Source: Dermatophagoides farinae
Taxonomy: Eukaryota; Arthropoda; Arachnida; Sarcoptiformes; Pyroglyphidae
DNA: 64,000 bases
Assembly (NCBI RefSeq): GCF_024713945.1
Contig: NC_134677.1
Location: 186,001 to 250,000 of the forward strand
Direction: 5' to 3'
Shown: positions 47,812-62,767 of the stretch, in pieces
Position numbering within the stretch: position 1 is the stretch's first letter
Layout of the letters: every line of letters begins with the position of its first letter
Translations under genes and position numbers: made by a program
Notes under the pieces: model-generated
Told to the model about the DNA's origin: nothing
The model's input: only the letters and a program-made list of their open reading frames with translations
The model's database searches: none

Positions 47812-50800
47812 ATCATCTGATTAAATGAGAAAAAAAATTTTAAAAATTTTCATTCAAATTTTGTAATCATCATCGTTGAACTAAAGAAAAATTGAATCAG
47901 ATTTTGATAACTTTTTGTTTATGTGATGTGATGACAATCGACAATCAAACCATCATCATACACACAAACAGATCACATTCAAAAATCAGGCATGTTATAT
48001 ATACAGACACACACACAAACAGATGAAAATTACATTACCACGACGACGACGACGACAACGACGACGACAACAATAACAACAACGGTGATGACAAAATTTT
48101 TTGATGATGAAAAATTTTACTTCCGTGGTAACATATAAAGCAAAATAATTATTTTACATTATAATTCATAATATATTCAATTCAATTCAATTCTGTTGCC
48201 GAGAGTGTGTCATAAACAATAAAATAACAAAATATAAGAAGAATCGCAGTTGGTATTTTGTTATCGTGATCAGAGAAAAAAAAAATTATTATATTATATC
48301 CACCCATAGAATAAAAAACCACCTAAACCATGGGCAACCATTACCAACAACGACCAATCGACCAACTAAAACTAAATGTTAATGAGAATGATGATGGCCA
48401 TCAAATGGTGAGAAAATGAAAAAAAAGATACGAAATATTTGAGACAATGGTTATCATATTTTGGCCACATTTTTTTTTTTTTTTTGCTAGAGTTTACCTT
48501 TTGAAGCAAACAAACAGACAGCGATAGGAAAAAAACCGGAAAGAATAAACAAAAAATGGCGGTGGTTATTATGTCACAACGACTTGTTCAATCGGTTTAT
48601 TTTTCTTCAATGTGTTTCTGTGTGTTTTGCGTGTCCAATGGCGACAACGATGACGGCCACCAAAAATGTGAATAAACAAAAACAACATAAAAGAATGAAG
48701 GGAAAAAAATTATGATGATGAAACCATAACAGTGACAGATTGTCCGTAACTAACTGTAAATTAATTTGATTAGTCTTAAGAAATTATTATTATTTTCACA
48801 CAACATAATAGAAACATGACTAGATAACTGAATTTTTTTTGTTGTAAATTAAATTACCACTATTTTTGCCATTGACAACCAACCAACCAACCAACCAAAA
48901 TAAATTATCAGAAAATTTTGTTGTTGTTGGCCATTCATAGAATCTCATGGTCATCCTATGCAATATAGTGTGACCTATTTTTAATTGAAAACAAAATGGA
49001 TCAAAATTAAACTCTTTATCATCTGAATGACTAAAAGTGTGGTGGATAAGGGTCAATTGATCGAATGTATAGCTATAAACAATAATTTTTTGAGAAATGA
49101 ATTCATCAAGTGTCATCAATGTATTTTGTTGTTTCTATCACTCTCTTTATCTCTCTCTCTCTCACACACACACACACCTGGTATAATAGTTTCATGGTGA
49201 TTACCTATACCGACGATATATATAATGAATCGGTAAAGTTTATGCCTGTCAACCAACCTAGATATCTAAATATATTGTATGTGTGTGTGTATTGGACAAT
49301 TATATGATAAAAAAAACTAAAATCATCAATATTATCATTATTATTAGCTACAAACCAGCGATATATTACACACACAAATCAAAACAAATGACAATCATCA
49401 CTTTGACTACAATGGTAAAGTGAAAACGAAAAAAAAAATGAAAATTCTATGGTTTTCAATGGGCGTATGTGGTTGTTTGGTAGGTTATTGTGCGACAAAC
49501 AAACCAAAAAAAAAAAAAATTCAAATGGAAACCTTTGTCGTCGTCGTCGACCAATACCAATACCACCACCATTACTACCACCAACAACAACACCATTATC
49601 ATCATCACCATGGTCGACGATTCATAACGACCGACCGATGATTTGACGATAAATTCGACCAACAACAACAACAACAACAACAATCAAATTGAATCAAGCA
49701 AAAAAAATCCAACAATTTTTTATCCATAAAAAAACGACGATATGGCCATCGTCGTTGTCAACATGACAATAGCTGTGTGTTGTTGTTGTTGTTGTTGCTA
49801 TTGCTGTGGTGGTCTTGACGATGAAAATTGTTGTTCATTCATCACTTGACATATAACACAAAAAAATGCATAGATACATACACGACACGCACTCTTGTTG
49901 CTTAGTAGGATTTTTTTCTGTTAATCGGCGGCGGTTTTTGTGAAACAATTAGAATTTTTTTCTTGGTTTTCCAAAACAAAAAAAAATGAACCAATGAATT
50001 GTCGTCTTTCGATTATCAACAAAAAAAAGTCAAGATGATTCAAATTCAAACGGCTGGCTTGTTCACATAGCAACTTGATGGATGAGATAATGATCGAAAA
50101 AAGAGAATGATTCAATAACACAACAGTAATGGTCATTAGAATTTTCGAGATTAAAAAATTGAAATTATTGAAAACTATAGACGAGAAAAAAAAGAAAGTT
50201 AGACATTGACAGTATTGTTAGACTATAACAAACCGAATTTTCGAGAGTATTGACAACCAAAAAAAAAAAATAAGATAAACAATCATTAATTTGAGAAAAA
50301 AAAATCAGACGAGAAAACACTTAACATATGAGAAATCAAAATATCATAGCTGATAATATGTTGAACGAATAAATTCAAACGAATCATATTTACCCGGGAA
50401 AATTCTTTTCGATAGTGAATTGGATTTTCGGAAAAAATTTTCAAATTCAAACAAAAAATTTTGGGATGTTTAGATGATGATCAAATCATCAATGGAAACA
50501 AAATCGAAGGGAATGAAAATTTAAACAATCACATCGACGACGACATTTTATTTGAAACAATTTCTTAGAGAAATAGAAAATATCCGCAAACGACAATGAT
50601 GATGATGATGATGATGATACTATGGGGATATTGTGTGATGTTGATGATGACAACGAAATGACATTACCATATATGTGGGTCCGTTAATTGTCAACGACAA
50701 CGATAGCGAGATAATTGCAATCATGATGAAACCATAGTTTCAATTACGATGATGATGATGATGATGACGATAATTGTCATTTTTTTCATTAAAAAGGTAA

Positions 50801-51087
50801 CCATAGAATTTGTTAAAATTTGGCTTTAATTAAATCATTTTATTTTACAAAAATTTTCTTTTATCGAAAAAAAACAGATATGCCCGGGTTTACGAGAAGA
50901 AAATGACGGGAAAAAAAGTTAAAAATAAAGAAAAAAATTCAACGAAAAAAAACAAGAAAAAAAATTGCACAAAACAAAAGAAAACAAAAGTCAAGAGGTA
51001 AGCAATTGTGATGATGATGATGAAAATCGATGAAAAATAAGGCTTCTGTTCTGTTTTTTTTCTGGTGATGATGATTAACGAGTTAAA
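47812..51087. other. Gap between the forkhead and TMEM132-like genes
   Basis: Forkhead promoter and leader, then the 3' flank of the TMEM132-like gene. Contains a (CCAA)n run near 48879-48898, a (CT)n-(CA)n run near 49148-49178, and many GAT and CAA tracts. No coding exon seen in 3.3 kb. Confidence 0.5.
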
Positions 51088-54000
51088 TCAAGCTTGTGAT
51101 TCTTTTAGCCTATCGTTTAGAATTTTCATCATAAAATGATAATCGATTTGTTGTTCTCGTGGTGATTGTCGTTGACTATTATTGATAGAATTTACATTTT
51201 GTAACAATAATTGTTTTGGTCTTTCTAGAATCGTCGTCGTCGTTGTTGGTGTTTTCATTATTGCTGAATTATTATCAATATTTCGATGCGGTGGTATTGG
51301 TGGTGGAATTTCATCGATATCGTTGTCATTATAGGAAGATGAAATTTTTAACCGTTTATTTGATTCTGAAATTCTTCTATGCAATGGTAATGGTGGTGGT
51401 GTAGCTGATGATGATGTAGAAGAATTTCGTTTAGGCACCAATTCATTCGTTTGTTCATTACGCCTATTACGATTATTATGATGATGATTTTTGTTGCTAT
51501 TATTAACACGCTGTTTCGGTATAGGTATGTGGCGAGTTTTCGTCAATAATGGCTCTGATAATGGTGGCATAGCAGCTATCACCTTGTTATTATTATTACT
51601 ATTACTATCATTCCATGCCTCGATCGTTCCAGGAACGGGAAAATTGAATTTTCGAATAATCGAATCACCAGCAACATCATCATCATCATCATTTTGATGA
51701 CCAATTTGTTTATGCTTGAAAAAAGTTTCACTTGGATTGATCGTTATGTTTATCATTGCATTATGGTTATCATCGGATTCATCTATTTATTGATTTTTTT
51801 TTTGGCAAAATAAAGAGAAATCGATATAATGGAATCGTATTGAATCAAATCAAATCAACTTACTTTCATCATTTGAATGTGCTGAATTTGATAAACGAAG
51901 AGCTGCTGGTGATGATGTTTGATTTTTTGAACTGAATTTTTTCGATAATTTCAACTGATCACCATTATTATGATGATCATGATGATGATGATGATGTAAT
52001 AAAGGTGTTAAAAGTTTTGCCTGTTCCATTGGATTTTTTATTATTTTTTGTTCATTTTCAAGTTCCTCTTTCGATATCCATATCCAATCATGAACATTGG
52101 AATCAATTTGATGATTACTGCTGCCACTACGATTCAAACAAGCAGACAGATATGGTTTCAGATCAGTGATTCCTTTTCCTTTTGTTGATGATTGTGATTG
52201 GATCGAATTGGATGCCGTTGTCTGTGTAACCGTTGTTGTTGCTGTTGTAATTTGATGATTTTGACGAAAATGTGCGATAAATACTGAATAAATTACAACG
52301 ATGATGAATGCAATACCAACAATGGTGATAAAACTTAATATTCCAAATTTAATTGATGATGATCCATTTTCATCATGATTTAATGATGATGTCGATATTG
52401 CAATTGAATGTCGCTGAAATCGAATATTATCATTATGATTATGATGATGTTTTTTTGTCGATGCAATTGGAATTCTTTTATTCTTGTTATTATAGTATGG
52501 ATTATTGAAGAATTCATTTGATTTTCCCTATAAATCGATTGATTGATTAATTAGATATAATTGATTTAATCAACAATAATAATTACCGTTTGATTGATAA
52601 TCGATGATGACAGATCATGACGTGTAATACCTTTGGCAACAGCACCATTACCACCAAAACGTCGATAATGAATGGCATCATTTTGTAATGAAAACATTGA
52701 ATTTGGTGATTCAAAATTAACATCCACATTTATGAATGATGATGATAGTGGTTGTTGTTGTTGTTGTTGTGAATTTTTTTTCTGTTCATGACATGAATGC
52801 ATTGAATCAATTGTCATATGAATCGATTCACCTTGTCCAGGCATCAATGCTATTATTCTTGGTATTTCATAAATGAATGTACCGATTTCTTCACCACGAT
52901 TCTGCATAACATTATCACGGGTTACATTATCTACAACGCCTTTAAATGTATTGATGGTCAAGTGATAATCATTTGGTGATATCTCTGATAAATATGTCGA
53001 TGTTTGGTCGGAAAAGAAAAGACGAGCTTCCAATAAAGCTTCCTGATATTGTTTTGTTAATGAATTGATCAGACTGGTTCGAACCATCCAAATATTTTGA
53101 TTCAATTGACCGACGGGTTCAATTTCCATTTGAATTCCAGATATTAAATGAACTTTCATATTGGTTATACTTTCACGTTCCATGTTGACTTCAATTTGTT
53201 TTGAACCAATAATGGCGCCGGTTATTGGCGAAATTATCTCCACATTAGCAGTGCCAGCACTAACGCCTTCAATAATATTTGCGCGCAAAATTCGCAAAAT
53301 CTTTTTATCTGAAACACGAATCATATTCTGTACAATTTTCGTTATGCGAATCGAATGTCGACGATTCACTAATGATGCTTCACGACCTGAATCATGATCA
53401 CTACTCATATAACGTGTATAAACTTCAATTCGTGTTTGCTGAAATTTCAGCTGACAAATTTGTGGCTGAATGGAATTTGGAATATTGATTAATTCGGGCC
53501 AATAACCATCATCATTATCATTTTGATCGGCCAACATTTCATCATCGATTGTATCGAAATGATTTTCATTTATTGATGATGAACCATGATTCGGTAGATT
53601 GGAATTCATTGAACCAATGCGATTAATTGGACGATGTACACGCCATTTTTTAATTTGACTTAATTTATCATCACTTACACGAACTTCTAACGGTATTTGT
53701 GGCATCCAAACAACAAAATTTCCTTGTCCTATTTTTTTGTCGATGAAAAAATTAATCAAAAGTAAGCAAACAAAAAAAACAATCCTACCTATGAATGAGC
53801 CATATCGTATAAGAATGGTTGCATTTTGACTGCCACGAATTTCACTACCATCCAAATAAACAGATGTACATGATGTTGAAACCTTTAGAATTGATTCATC
53901 GATCGATTGACAGCTACATTGAAATGTAATATCACTGATATGGCCAGCAGCAGATACCTGATAGATACGCATTGTACGCGATACTTGTCTACCATTCAAT

Positions 54001-55498
54001 ATTGCCGTGTTAAGCAATTCTTTTGAATTAGTGATGGCAATGATTTCTTCCATTACATCTTTTTGTATGTCAATTAATGATGTTAATTTGATTGATTCTT
54101 TTTCGAAATTTGGTTCCTGTTTCAAAAATTGTCCACCTCGATGTGATGCAAAATGTTGTTCAATGGATGCATCGATAATATTAGTATTCGGATTTCGGTA
54201 GCTATCCGTTTCCGTTTCATATAATAATTGCCACACGATTCTACCATTCATTTCGGCTATATTCACTTCATCAGTGATTTCAATTAACCAAGAATAAACT
54301 TCTTGCGAAATATTTTCCATTAATTCATCCAGTAATGATTGACTATCTAGAGATGAATCACGTAGAAATGCCGTTACAGTAGCTGATGTTTGCCCGGTAC
54401 CAAGTTCAATACTTAGTTGCCATAATTTATTTGGATGTGATAATTGTGCACCCAATATTCTCAAGCCAGGTTTTACTTGTACACGAAGACTGAATGCCGA
54501 TACCGGATACTCTGGATTGTACGTATATTTGACTGGAATGTAAATTTTGCTATTAGGATGGACAGGCTCCTGTGGTATAAGTACGGTGACAACATTATCA
54601 TTAGTAACTTCTTCATAACTACCACGAAATGGAACTAAAAACACATCCGATAGATGGATCAGATTCATTGAATTTTCGGCACTGAATAAATCGGATATTG
54701 ATTCATCATCATCACCATCATTATCATTACTATTCGGTGATTGTGATGCTAATAGTGAAAGAAAATTCTGATCATTACATTGTTGATCACCGGGAATATG
54801 TGTGATTGTGTAGAAAACTTTAGCGATGGATGATTTTTGTTGTTTAGCTGCATAAATATTGCCACCATTCGTTACATCTAATGGTGGCCAATACAATGCC
54901 GGAATAATAATTTCAGCCAAACAGGCATTTAATCGATTTTTTTGACTACTACTTGGGCTACATGTTCCAAATAGACGTTCACCATGATATTGAACTGTGT
55001 GTGTGTGTGTGTGTGGAAAAAACAGTTAAATTATCGAGTTAAAAATTTAAAATATTGTCACCGATTCACTTACCAATGACAACGGCACAAATTGATTTCT
55101 CATTTCGATCAACATTGTTGTTATTCGATGATGGTCGTGTGACAAAATTATTATGATTGGAACGAAGCTCAAATAAATGACTAGCATAGAATAAAACACG
55201 AAGTACTGGATGACTACGACGTACTTCTTTCGTTACAAGATAAGCATTGATTTGTTCAGATATGTAGTTGTTGTAATTGTGATTTAGATTATTTTTTTTA
55301 TCACCACCACCGCCATCAGTAATTGTGGATGATAATTTTCTTTGACAATCAACGGATGTTGTCCATTTTGTTGTTGTTGATGATGATGATGAATCATTTC
55401 GACAAACCGAAAATGGATTTATGGTTTTCTTTGCCATAAATGGTCCATATGTAGCATATAATGTAACCGAACTAGTTGAATCGGTTAAAGCAAAATGT
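51088..55498 (-). CDS. TMEM132-family membrane protein (N-terminal exons not found)
   Basis: Minus-strand exons 55498-55074, 54994-53789, 53728-52587, 52527-51864 and 51782-51088; introns 59-81 nt; 1,376 residues visible. The extracellular part matches TMEM132 (fly detonator): TLYATYGPF, EKSICAVVI, CLAEIIIPALYWPPLD, KIYIPVKYTYNPEYPVSAFSLRVQVKPGLRI, RIVWQLLYE, LNTAILNGRQVS, VSTSCTSVYLDGSEIRGSQN and VVWMPQIPLEVRVSDDKLSQIKKWRV. One membrane segment follows in exon 4 (FGILSFITIVGIAFIIVVIYSVFI), then HDWIWISKEELENE, equivalent to SHDWV in vertebrates, and a Pro/Asn-rich cytoplasmic tail. The family bears Ig-like domains and is implicated in neuronal adhesion. The first exon shown starts in phase 2, so signal-peptide exons lie further right, perhaps outside the window. 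Confidence 0.88.
54996..55015. repeat. (TG)n repeat serving as splice-acceptor tract of the TMEM132-like gene
   Basis: On the coding minus strand this is an uninterrupted CA run that ends in CAG immediately before the exon starting at 54994. The usual polypyrimidine tract is absent. Confidence 0.75.
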
Positions 55499-56738
55499 CT
55501 AAAAGCGAGAAAAGAAAATTAAACGATTATATATCAAGATAATGAAGAAAAAAGGATGTTATCATCATCATAATTACATAACATAACATATTATTTTCAT
55601 CAACCGAATAAATTAATCGATTCAACAACAACAACTTCTATGGTCATTTATTATGATATAATCTTGTTTTATTATTCTATAGCAGCAGCCGGAATAGTGA
55701 ATAGTTAATTGATTTAATTAAAGGGTTCATTATCATTTCGATATATAAAAATATTGCTGCTCGGTTCAAATGGAAAAAAAGACGATTCTTGAATATTTAG
55801 CAAGATATATTCGTTCTGGAATGCTCCATAGTTGATTGAATTTTTCGTTCGCAAACAAGAATGTATGTATGAATGAAATAGATTTGAAATTCCGTTTTCA
55901 ATGAGCACTATAATAAGCGGCCGGAAGCAATAAAGAAAAAAAAATTGACTCAACAACCCAGACGGCCATAAATATCGAACTTGAATAATAACTTGAAGCA
56001 TAAGTTTAGACAATAAATTATTGATGAATGCCACAGAAAAACATTCGAGAAAAATGTTTTTCATTCTTTCATACTTGAAATAAGATGTATATATATGAGT
56101 AAGATGATGATGTTTTTTTTTCCATTTTAATGATGAGTAAAACAGAACATCACATCACATTATTTTAAACCAAAACCATGAACAAAAATAAAATTTTTTT
56201 TTAATACAACAAGAATTGAAAATTCATGATCATCTTCAAATCAGTGTCATATGAACAAAAATAAACCACTCACTGGAACCAGTGCACAGAATTGGCCCAA
56301 TTGAGTACAATGAAGTGAACACCATTATCAAAAAAAAGACACAAACAGTGAATGTTGATCAAGTTTTTATTTAATAATTTTTAATTAATTCACTGTCACC
56401 AACACGAATCTAATGTTTCAGCGACTGTTTTTTTTTTCATGGAAAAACATGAAAAACTGAAACATTTTTTTCTGATAATAAGGATTGAAGATGAACGAAA
56501 CGAAACGAAAATTAAAAAATTGTCACGTTTCAACATTGTTTCTTTCACAAACATTGTGACATGTTTTTTTTTCTCAATGCTCTCCAACAGCAACAACAAC
56601 AACAACAACAACATGAACATACAAGCACAAGTAGACCAGAGTGGATGATGAAAATGAGAAAATGGAAATCTCTAAACATTTTTTCCCACCACCATCACCG
56701 ACACCACAATTTTCATTTCCTATCATTGGATACAAGCA

Positions 56739-56760
56739 AGAAAGAAAGAAAGAAAGAAAA
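56739..56760. repeat. (GAAA)n microsatellite
   Basis: Five tandem GAAA units. Confidence 0.85.
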
Positions 56761-57088
56761 AATAAACCAAAACGGAAAAGCAGAAAAAAAATGTCATTCA
56801 AAATAAATATCTTTTGGGACCATCATCATCAACATCGTCGGTAGTGTGTTCACATTTTCATTCATCTCAGATTATTATTTATAAACATGCATGCATGTGT
56901 GTGTGTGTGTGCGTGCAATGAAATGATCCTGTAGAGAAGAAATGTGCATATAGGAAATGAATATGTAAACGGCGACAACAAAATGCAAAAACGAGAAAAA
57001 ATCGCCAATGGCAAAAAGTTGGCTTCACACTAATACATTTTCCAATTCATATTCATTCATCACGACAACCAGAGATGGATGATTATGA

Positions 57089-57094
<6 letters not shown>

Positions 57095-57121
<27 letters not shown>
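57095..57121. repeat. (CT)n microsatellite
   Basis: About 13 uninterrupted TC units. Confidence 0.9.
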
Positions 57122-59942
57122 TGCCAACATTAACCATATGAATAAATAAACGAAAATTTATTTACAAAAATATTAAAACAAGCAGGTAGAATAGAATATA
57201 AATTGAATTTCCAGATATTTCATATTCATTTTTCTCGTTGTGTTTTTTTTTCATTACACACTTTTTTTCACAACTAATAACAATCCACATATACAATTGC
57301 AATTTTGATGGCGTGTTGAAGAAAGAAAATCTTCATTGAGGATCAAGGAAGAAAATATTTAGGGTTTTCTTTTTGTCCTTTTTTTTGTTCATTTGAAATG
57401 TGGAAAATGAATTATGTATACAATCCACTACTACTGATGAAGGGGTTCATTTTCACACACACACACACACACACAAACACACACGCATACATAAACATCA
57501 TGTTAAATTCCAGAATCGAAAATTGAAAAAAAAGACATATGACATATTTGCCATTAATCACACACACACACACACACGGAGAAATAGTGATAACATAGGA
57601 ATTTATTTTTCATGGTGGAACATAACAACAACAACAATAGGAGGTGGCCAAAAGAGAAAGGAAGTAGCAAATTATTATTATTATTATAAACGACTAATCA
57701 TAATGTAGCAAAGAAAAAAAAACAATAACTTGATATAGAGGGCGTTTATGTCTTTCTGTGTGTATGTGTGTGTGACAAAGTGAATAATAAAATTGAGAAA
57801 AACGTATTTTTTTCAATTATGATTATGATTATTATAACATTTTGGAGTTTATTATTCATCATCATCATCATATTCATGGATGAATGGAGCGTTAAAACGA
57901 AAATGTGAATGAATGAATACGTGAAAGATTTTTTTTTTTTTGTTTCATCACACATCACACATCAAGCATAAATGAAAATCAAATGTCGAAAACAACTGTG
58001 TCATATGTATGAATAAAAATGTCACACACTTGTCTCGTTTTGTGTGTGTGTGTATTCTTTTTTTTTTTTTTTTTTTGAAAATTCCAAAAGACTATAGAAT
58101 GTAAATGATAGGATCAAATAATAGATGCATGTGTGTATATATGGATATTATGGTTGATTGTTAAGAATTCCAACAGCAGATAGAAAATAAAGTGGACTTT
58201 TATTGCTTCACTGAGTTTGTTTGTTATTGATTTTTCTCTTTTTTTTTGGTGATCTGTGTTTCACATATCTAATAATGTACTTTCGTTATTCAGGAATATT
58301 CACATGATGAGGAAGAAAGAGAGAAATGGAACATTTATTCGTTCTTTTTTTTCCGAATCGATCAATCGATCGATCGATTAGGGCTTGATATTGGCTAACT
58401 CTTCTCTCTCTCTATCGTTCTCTCTTCAGAAACACAATAGAATCTAATCAATAATCAGCTTGAGAAAAAAATCGAATCAAATCTATTTACCATAAAACTA
58501 CTATTTTAACTGGAAAAACCAGAAATCCGATCAAATAGATCGTGTTTTGTTGTTGCATTCAGAATAATTAAATGTCAACACACACACGATCAACATCAAT
58601 GAATTTTCAATGGAAAATTTTCATTGTTGAAAAAAAACGACGACATCGACGACGTTGATGATCAAAGCATAATAAAATAGAAAAAAAAAGAAAATGATCA
58701 GGATCAAATGCATTAAACGTTTTTGTTTGAGTTTGACGACAACAGACAACAGACAACAACAACAACAACAACGAAGATGAAGAAGAAGAAATTGAAATTT
58801 AAATCAAACTAATAATAAATGACTAACTATTGTTTTACAGTCAAAACAACAATAATTCAATTGTCGTTGTTTTGTTTTTGTTCTGTTTTTGAATACAAAG
58901 AGTTTTTATCAACTTTTTTTTTCTTTTATTTGGAAAAAAAGTCAAGTTGAATTCATTTTCATTGTATTGTTGATCATTCAGATGAAACAGCAAATTTTGA
59001 AAATTTGATCTATGATTGTATCGATGAATATATTGGAATAATGTTCATGTTAATGATGATGATGCTACAAAATGGCTAATATTCACGGTTACAGACGGGT
59101 GGTATCATCTGAATCATTTACCATCATCATCATGAGACACATTACAACAAATCGTCATTGTCCATTGGACCCAACACTGAATTAGAGCAAAAAAAAAAAA
59201 ACAATTAACTAAACCAACCACCAACGAAAAAAAAATAATGTTCATGTGTTAACCAAAATCGAATGAAGAGAGAAAGAAAAAAAAAACACCAAGAAAACTA
59301 GACTATAGACTAAAGATAAATGATCATCAAGCCATTGTTGTTGATCAAGCTGGAAAATATCCAAAACGAGAAACAAAAAAAAAACACACATACACACACT
59401 CAACTAAACCACCGATAAAATGTTGATCGTAGTCGTTATCCGACAACAACTCACACTAATGATTCGTTTTTCTCTTTATCGTTGGCTATTATGATTATCG
59501 TCGATGTTGTTGTTTTGTTTTTTTTTTTTTTTTTTGGTAATTTGGTAGAAACTGAATATCCACCCCCCACCCCCCATCACACGGATTCAATCAAGGAAAT
59601 AAAGAAAAAACATGACAAAAAAAATGCCAAGTACAGATTATCATTATTAAACTTGGACATAATGATAATTGACCAATTGGTCAAGAAGAATTGGATTTGT
59701 AACAAAAAAAAATAACCCATAAACAATCAAAAGGTCGGCGAAAAAAACCTGAACAAACGACAAGGGAATAATTTCATTTTACAGAAAAAAAATTGATTTC
59801 AATGAAAATCCAGAAAAAATGAAATGGTCAAGTCAAGCTATAAATGTTTTTTGTGCTGCAAATCGATTATACCATTGTTAATGTTCCAAAAAAAACTTTC
59901 TCTTTTCATTTCACTCATTTTATTTTATCATTTTTTTTCAAG

Positions 59943-60053
59943 TCATTACAACCATCCATTACCATTATGGATCAAGTTCCAGAAATGAATCTAGTTGAAT
60001 GCGACCAAGAATATAATGTTCATGTTAACAAAACATTACCACCACCAATCTAG
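59943..60053 (+). other. Possible plus-strand terminal exon (unrecognised)
   Basis: After a T-rich acceptor (TTTTTTTTCAAG ending at 59942) the frame reads SLQPSITIMDQVPEMNLVEC and ends KTLPPPI, TAG. It is not built from simple repeats, unlike everything around it, and AATAAA occurs near 60274. No partner exon was found upstream, so this may be chance. Confidence 0.2.
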
Positions 60054-62720
60054 ATGTAATTTCCTATTCATTTTTTCGGAAAGGAAAAAAAATCCATTCA
60101 ACATCATCACTACCACCACCATATGTGAATCGATTTTGAAAAAAAAGTAAAACACTTATAAATAGCCATCATTACTAGAGTGTGAACCATATGCATCCAC
60201 CATATATCGGTGTGTTGTAACCCCACATCCGATGATGATGATGATGATGACAATTGTTTCTCTGAATATGACGAATAAACAAAGAAGGCAAATCATTGTT
60301 CACACACACACACACACTGAATGGATACATTCATTCAGACCCAAGAGACAGAAATCGTTTTTTTTCCATTTTAGTTCAGGATTCTATTAAAGGTCCACAC
60401 ACACACACATTTGGAATATTATAATTTAATATAAGGAATAAGAATACTAAGAAGACGAAGAAGACGACGAAAATGGTTAGATTTGGGTGCGACAAATATT
60501 ATTTCGTTCAACAAAAGAAGATCACAAGAAACAAAAGAAGATTTCCAAATTCAATTACAACATGCTTTGCTGAACACGCAAGAAAAAAAAACAACGAAAG
60601 AAAGAAGCTAGAAAATTTAGGCCAAGAAAAGTGAAAATTGTGAGAAACTGAAAGTTTAGTTTATAGTCTGGTGTGATGAAAAATAAAATTCAATTCATTT
60701 CCACTATGTGTGATGATCATCATCAATGAGTGTCTATTTCAGTTGCAAAAAAAAAGCAATCGGATAAATAAATAAATAAAATAAAATAAAAAAAATTTCA
60801 ATTGACAATTTTAAAACTTTCGAAAAAAAAACAACAACAACGGTCAAGTCTTTTTTTGTCGTAATGGTGGTAAGACAAATGATGAATGATGTATGATAGA
60901 TGAAACCAATTGAAACAGACAACAACAACAACAACAACAAATGGGACAGTCCAAATGACCGATGATCACCATTATTTGTCGTCGTGGATATTGTCTTTCG
61001 CGTTGTTATGGGTGTTATATATATGCAGGCAATAAGCAAATTAGATTTTCACATCCTAATGGAACACTCTCGTTCGTTTATTTTATTTATCCAGAAAAAA
61101 AAATGTTATTTTCTTGCTGGTTATTTGTTCACTTTAAAAATTGTCAATTTCATTTTTGAAAATGGGAACTGAACAAAGAGAGAAAGAGAGAAATTTATTT
61201 TTCCAGTAAAAAAAGAAAACCATCCTAAGACAACAGAATTTGGAATAGATTTATTATTAATTTTAAATCACGAAAAAAAGAGACATGAGAAAAATGATGG
61301 CGAATTTTCGTTTTGGAAACAATTTCCGTGTCATCAACAAACATTACATGTATATTTTTTTATTTGACAAAAATGGACCCTTTTACACACAGAGATCAAA
61401 CATTTATTTACACACAAGGCAAAAGAATTTTACCAAAATGGTAGAAAGACACGAAAAACAAAACCAAAACCAATAAAGATGTGGAGAAATGAATAATTTT
61501 TGCAAAAAAACAATGACTGTATTGCATGCCACATTAGATATATTCAAACAGCTTAAAGCTAGATATATATCTCGAATCCATTCATGGTTGTTGTCATCAT
61601 CATTTCATTTATTGTCTGTATATTGATGATATAAATTGAATCAAATTTGATCAAAACGAAAAAAAAAACACTGACAAAATGGCCAATTTAGCGTCGTTTT
61701 TATTGGCTTGGTGAAAACAAAATTCTGCATACTGTCATAAAATAAATCCGACAACAACTTTTTAGGTGAAAACAAAAAAAATTTTATTCACATGCAAATA
61801 TAAACAAAGCAAAAAATTTAGGACCAGATTTGCAAGAGAAAAAAAAGCCATCAATTTCGGTAATAATCGATAGACACAAAGTAAATACATTATCATCATC
61901 ATCATCATCGTCGTATTGTACAGAGAACAAATTCTGATAGAATTGTTAAAGTTTATGATGATTTCTTATGAAAAAAATAAATTTCTCAAATTTTTACGAT
62001 TTATTTATTCTTGAATGAAATAAAAAATAAATACAGAATGAGCCGAAAAACAATAAAGCAATTTTTTTTTGCGCTGGATCGAAGCCAATGAAAATGAACC
62101 AAGAAAAAAAAGAGAGAAATTGATTCAAATAATAACAGAAACTCGAAATGAAAGAATTTTTTTCTCTTCTATTCGTGCTGATTCAGCATATTTTTTTCGA
62201 CTTGAATTGAACTACACACACACACACTCGAAATACTTGGAAAAGGAAAATTGTTCGTTCAACAAGAAAAACGGAATATTCATCAAAACAAACGGACTAG
62301 TCACTCGTCATCATCATCATCATCATTTTTTTTTGTTTTGTTTCGACAGACAACCGATGTTTTCTCACATTTACGAATTTTACAAAAACATCAGAAAATC
62401 AAGAGAGAGAGAGAGAACGAGAAAATTACACAACCAATTTTCATTTTAATAAATAATTCATGAGCATCTCTAGTGTTGTGGAAACAGAATTATTTCCCAA
62501 AAAAAATGTTCATTTTATTTTTCCAACATTCATTATCAACAACGAATGAACAACTTCATTGAAAAATAAAAAAAAATTCACCAAAATCACCATGAAAGAA
62601 TCGAAATTGAATTATAATTTTCATTCTTGGTGCCAGGTGTGTGACTTTTATTTTTATCCAGTGTTTTGTTTTTGTTTTGTTTTGATGATAAAAATGAAAA
62701 AAAAATTAATCAAAACAAAA

Positions 62721-62767
62721 TTTGATTTATAAACCAGAAATTGTTCAATTTGATTTTATAAATCAAA
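62721..62767. repeat. 13-bp perfect inverted repeat
   Basis: TTTGATTTATAAA (62721-62733) and TTTATAAATCAAA (62755-62767) are separated by 21 nt. Confidence 0.85.

Noticed and set aside
55714-56064. 116-codon minus-strand ORF, hydrophobic
   Set aside because: No recognisable domain, no splice partners, unusual residue mix; probably chance in AT-rich sequence.
56269-56330. Candidate upstream exon of the TMEM132-like gene (minus strand, GGTTCCA|GTGAGT donor, frame reading VHFIVLNWANSVHW)
   Set aside because: The donor and phase fit the exon at 55498, but between the nearest in-frame stop and the donor there is neither an AG acceptor nor an in-frame ATG, so no exon can be built.
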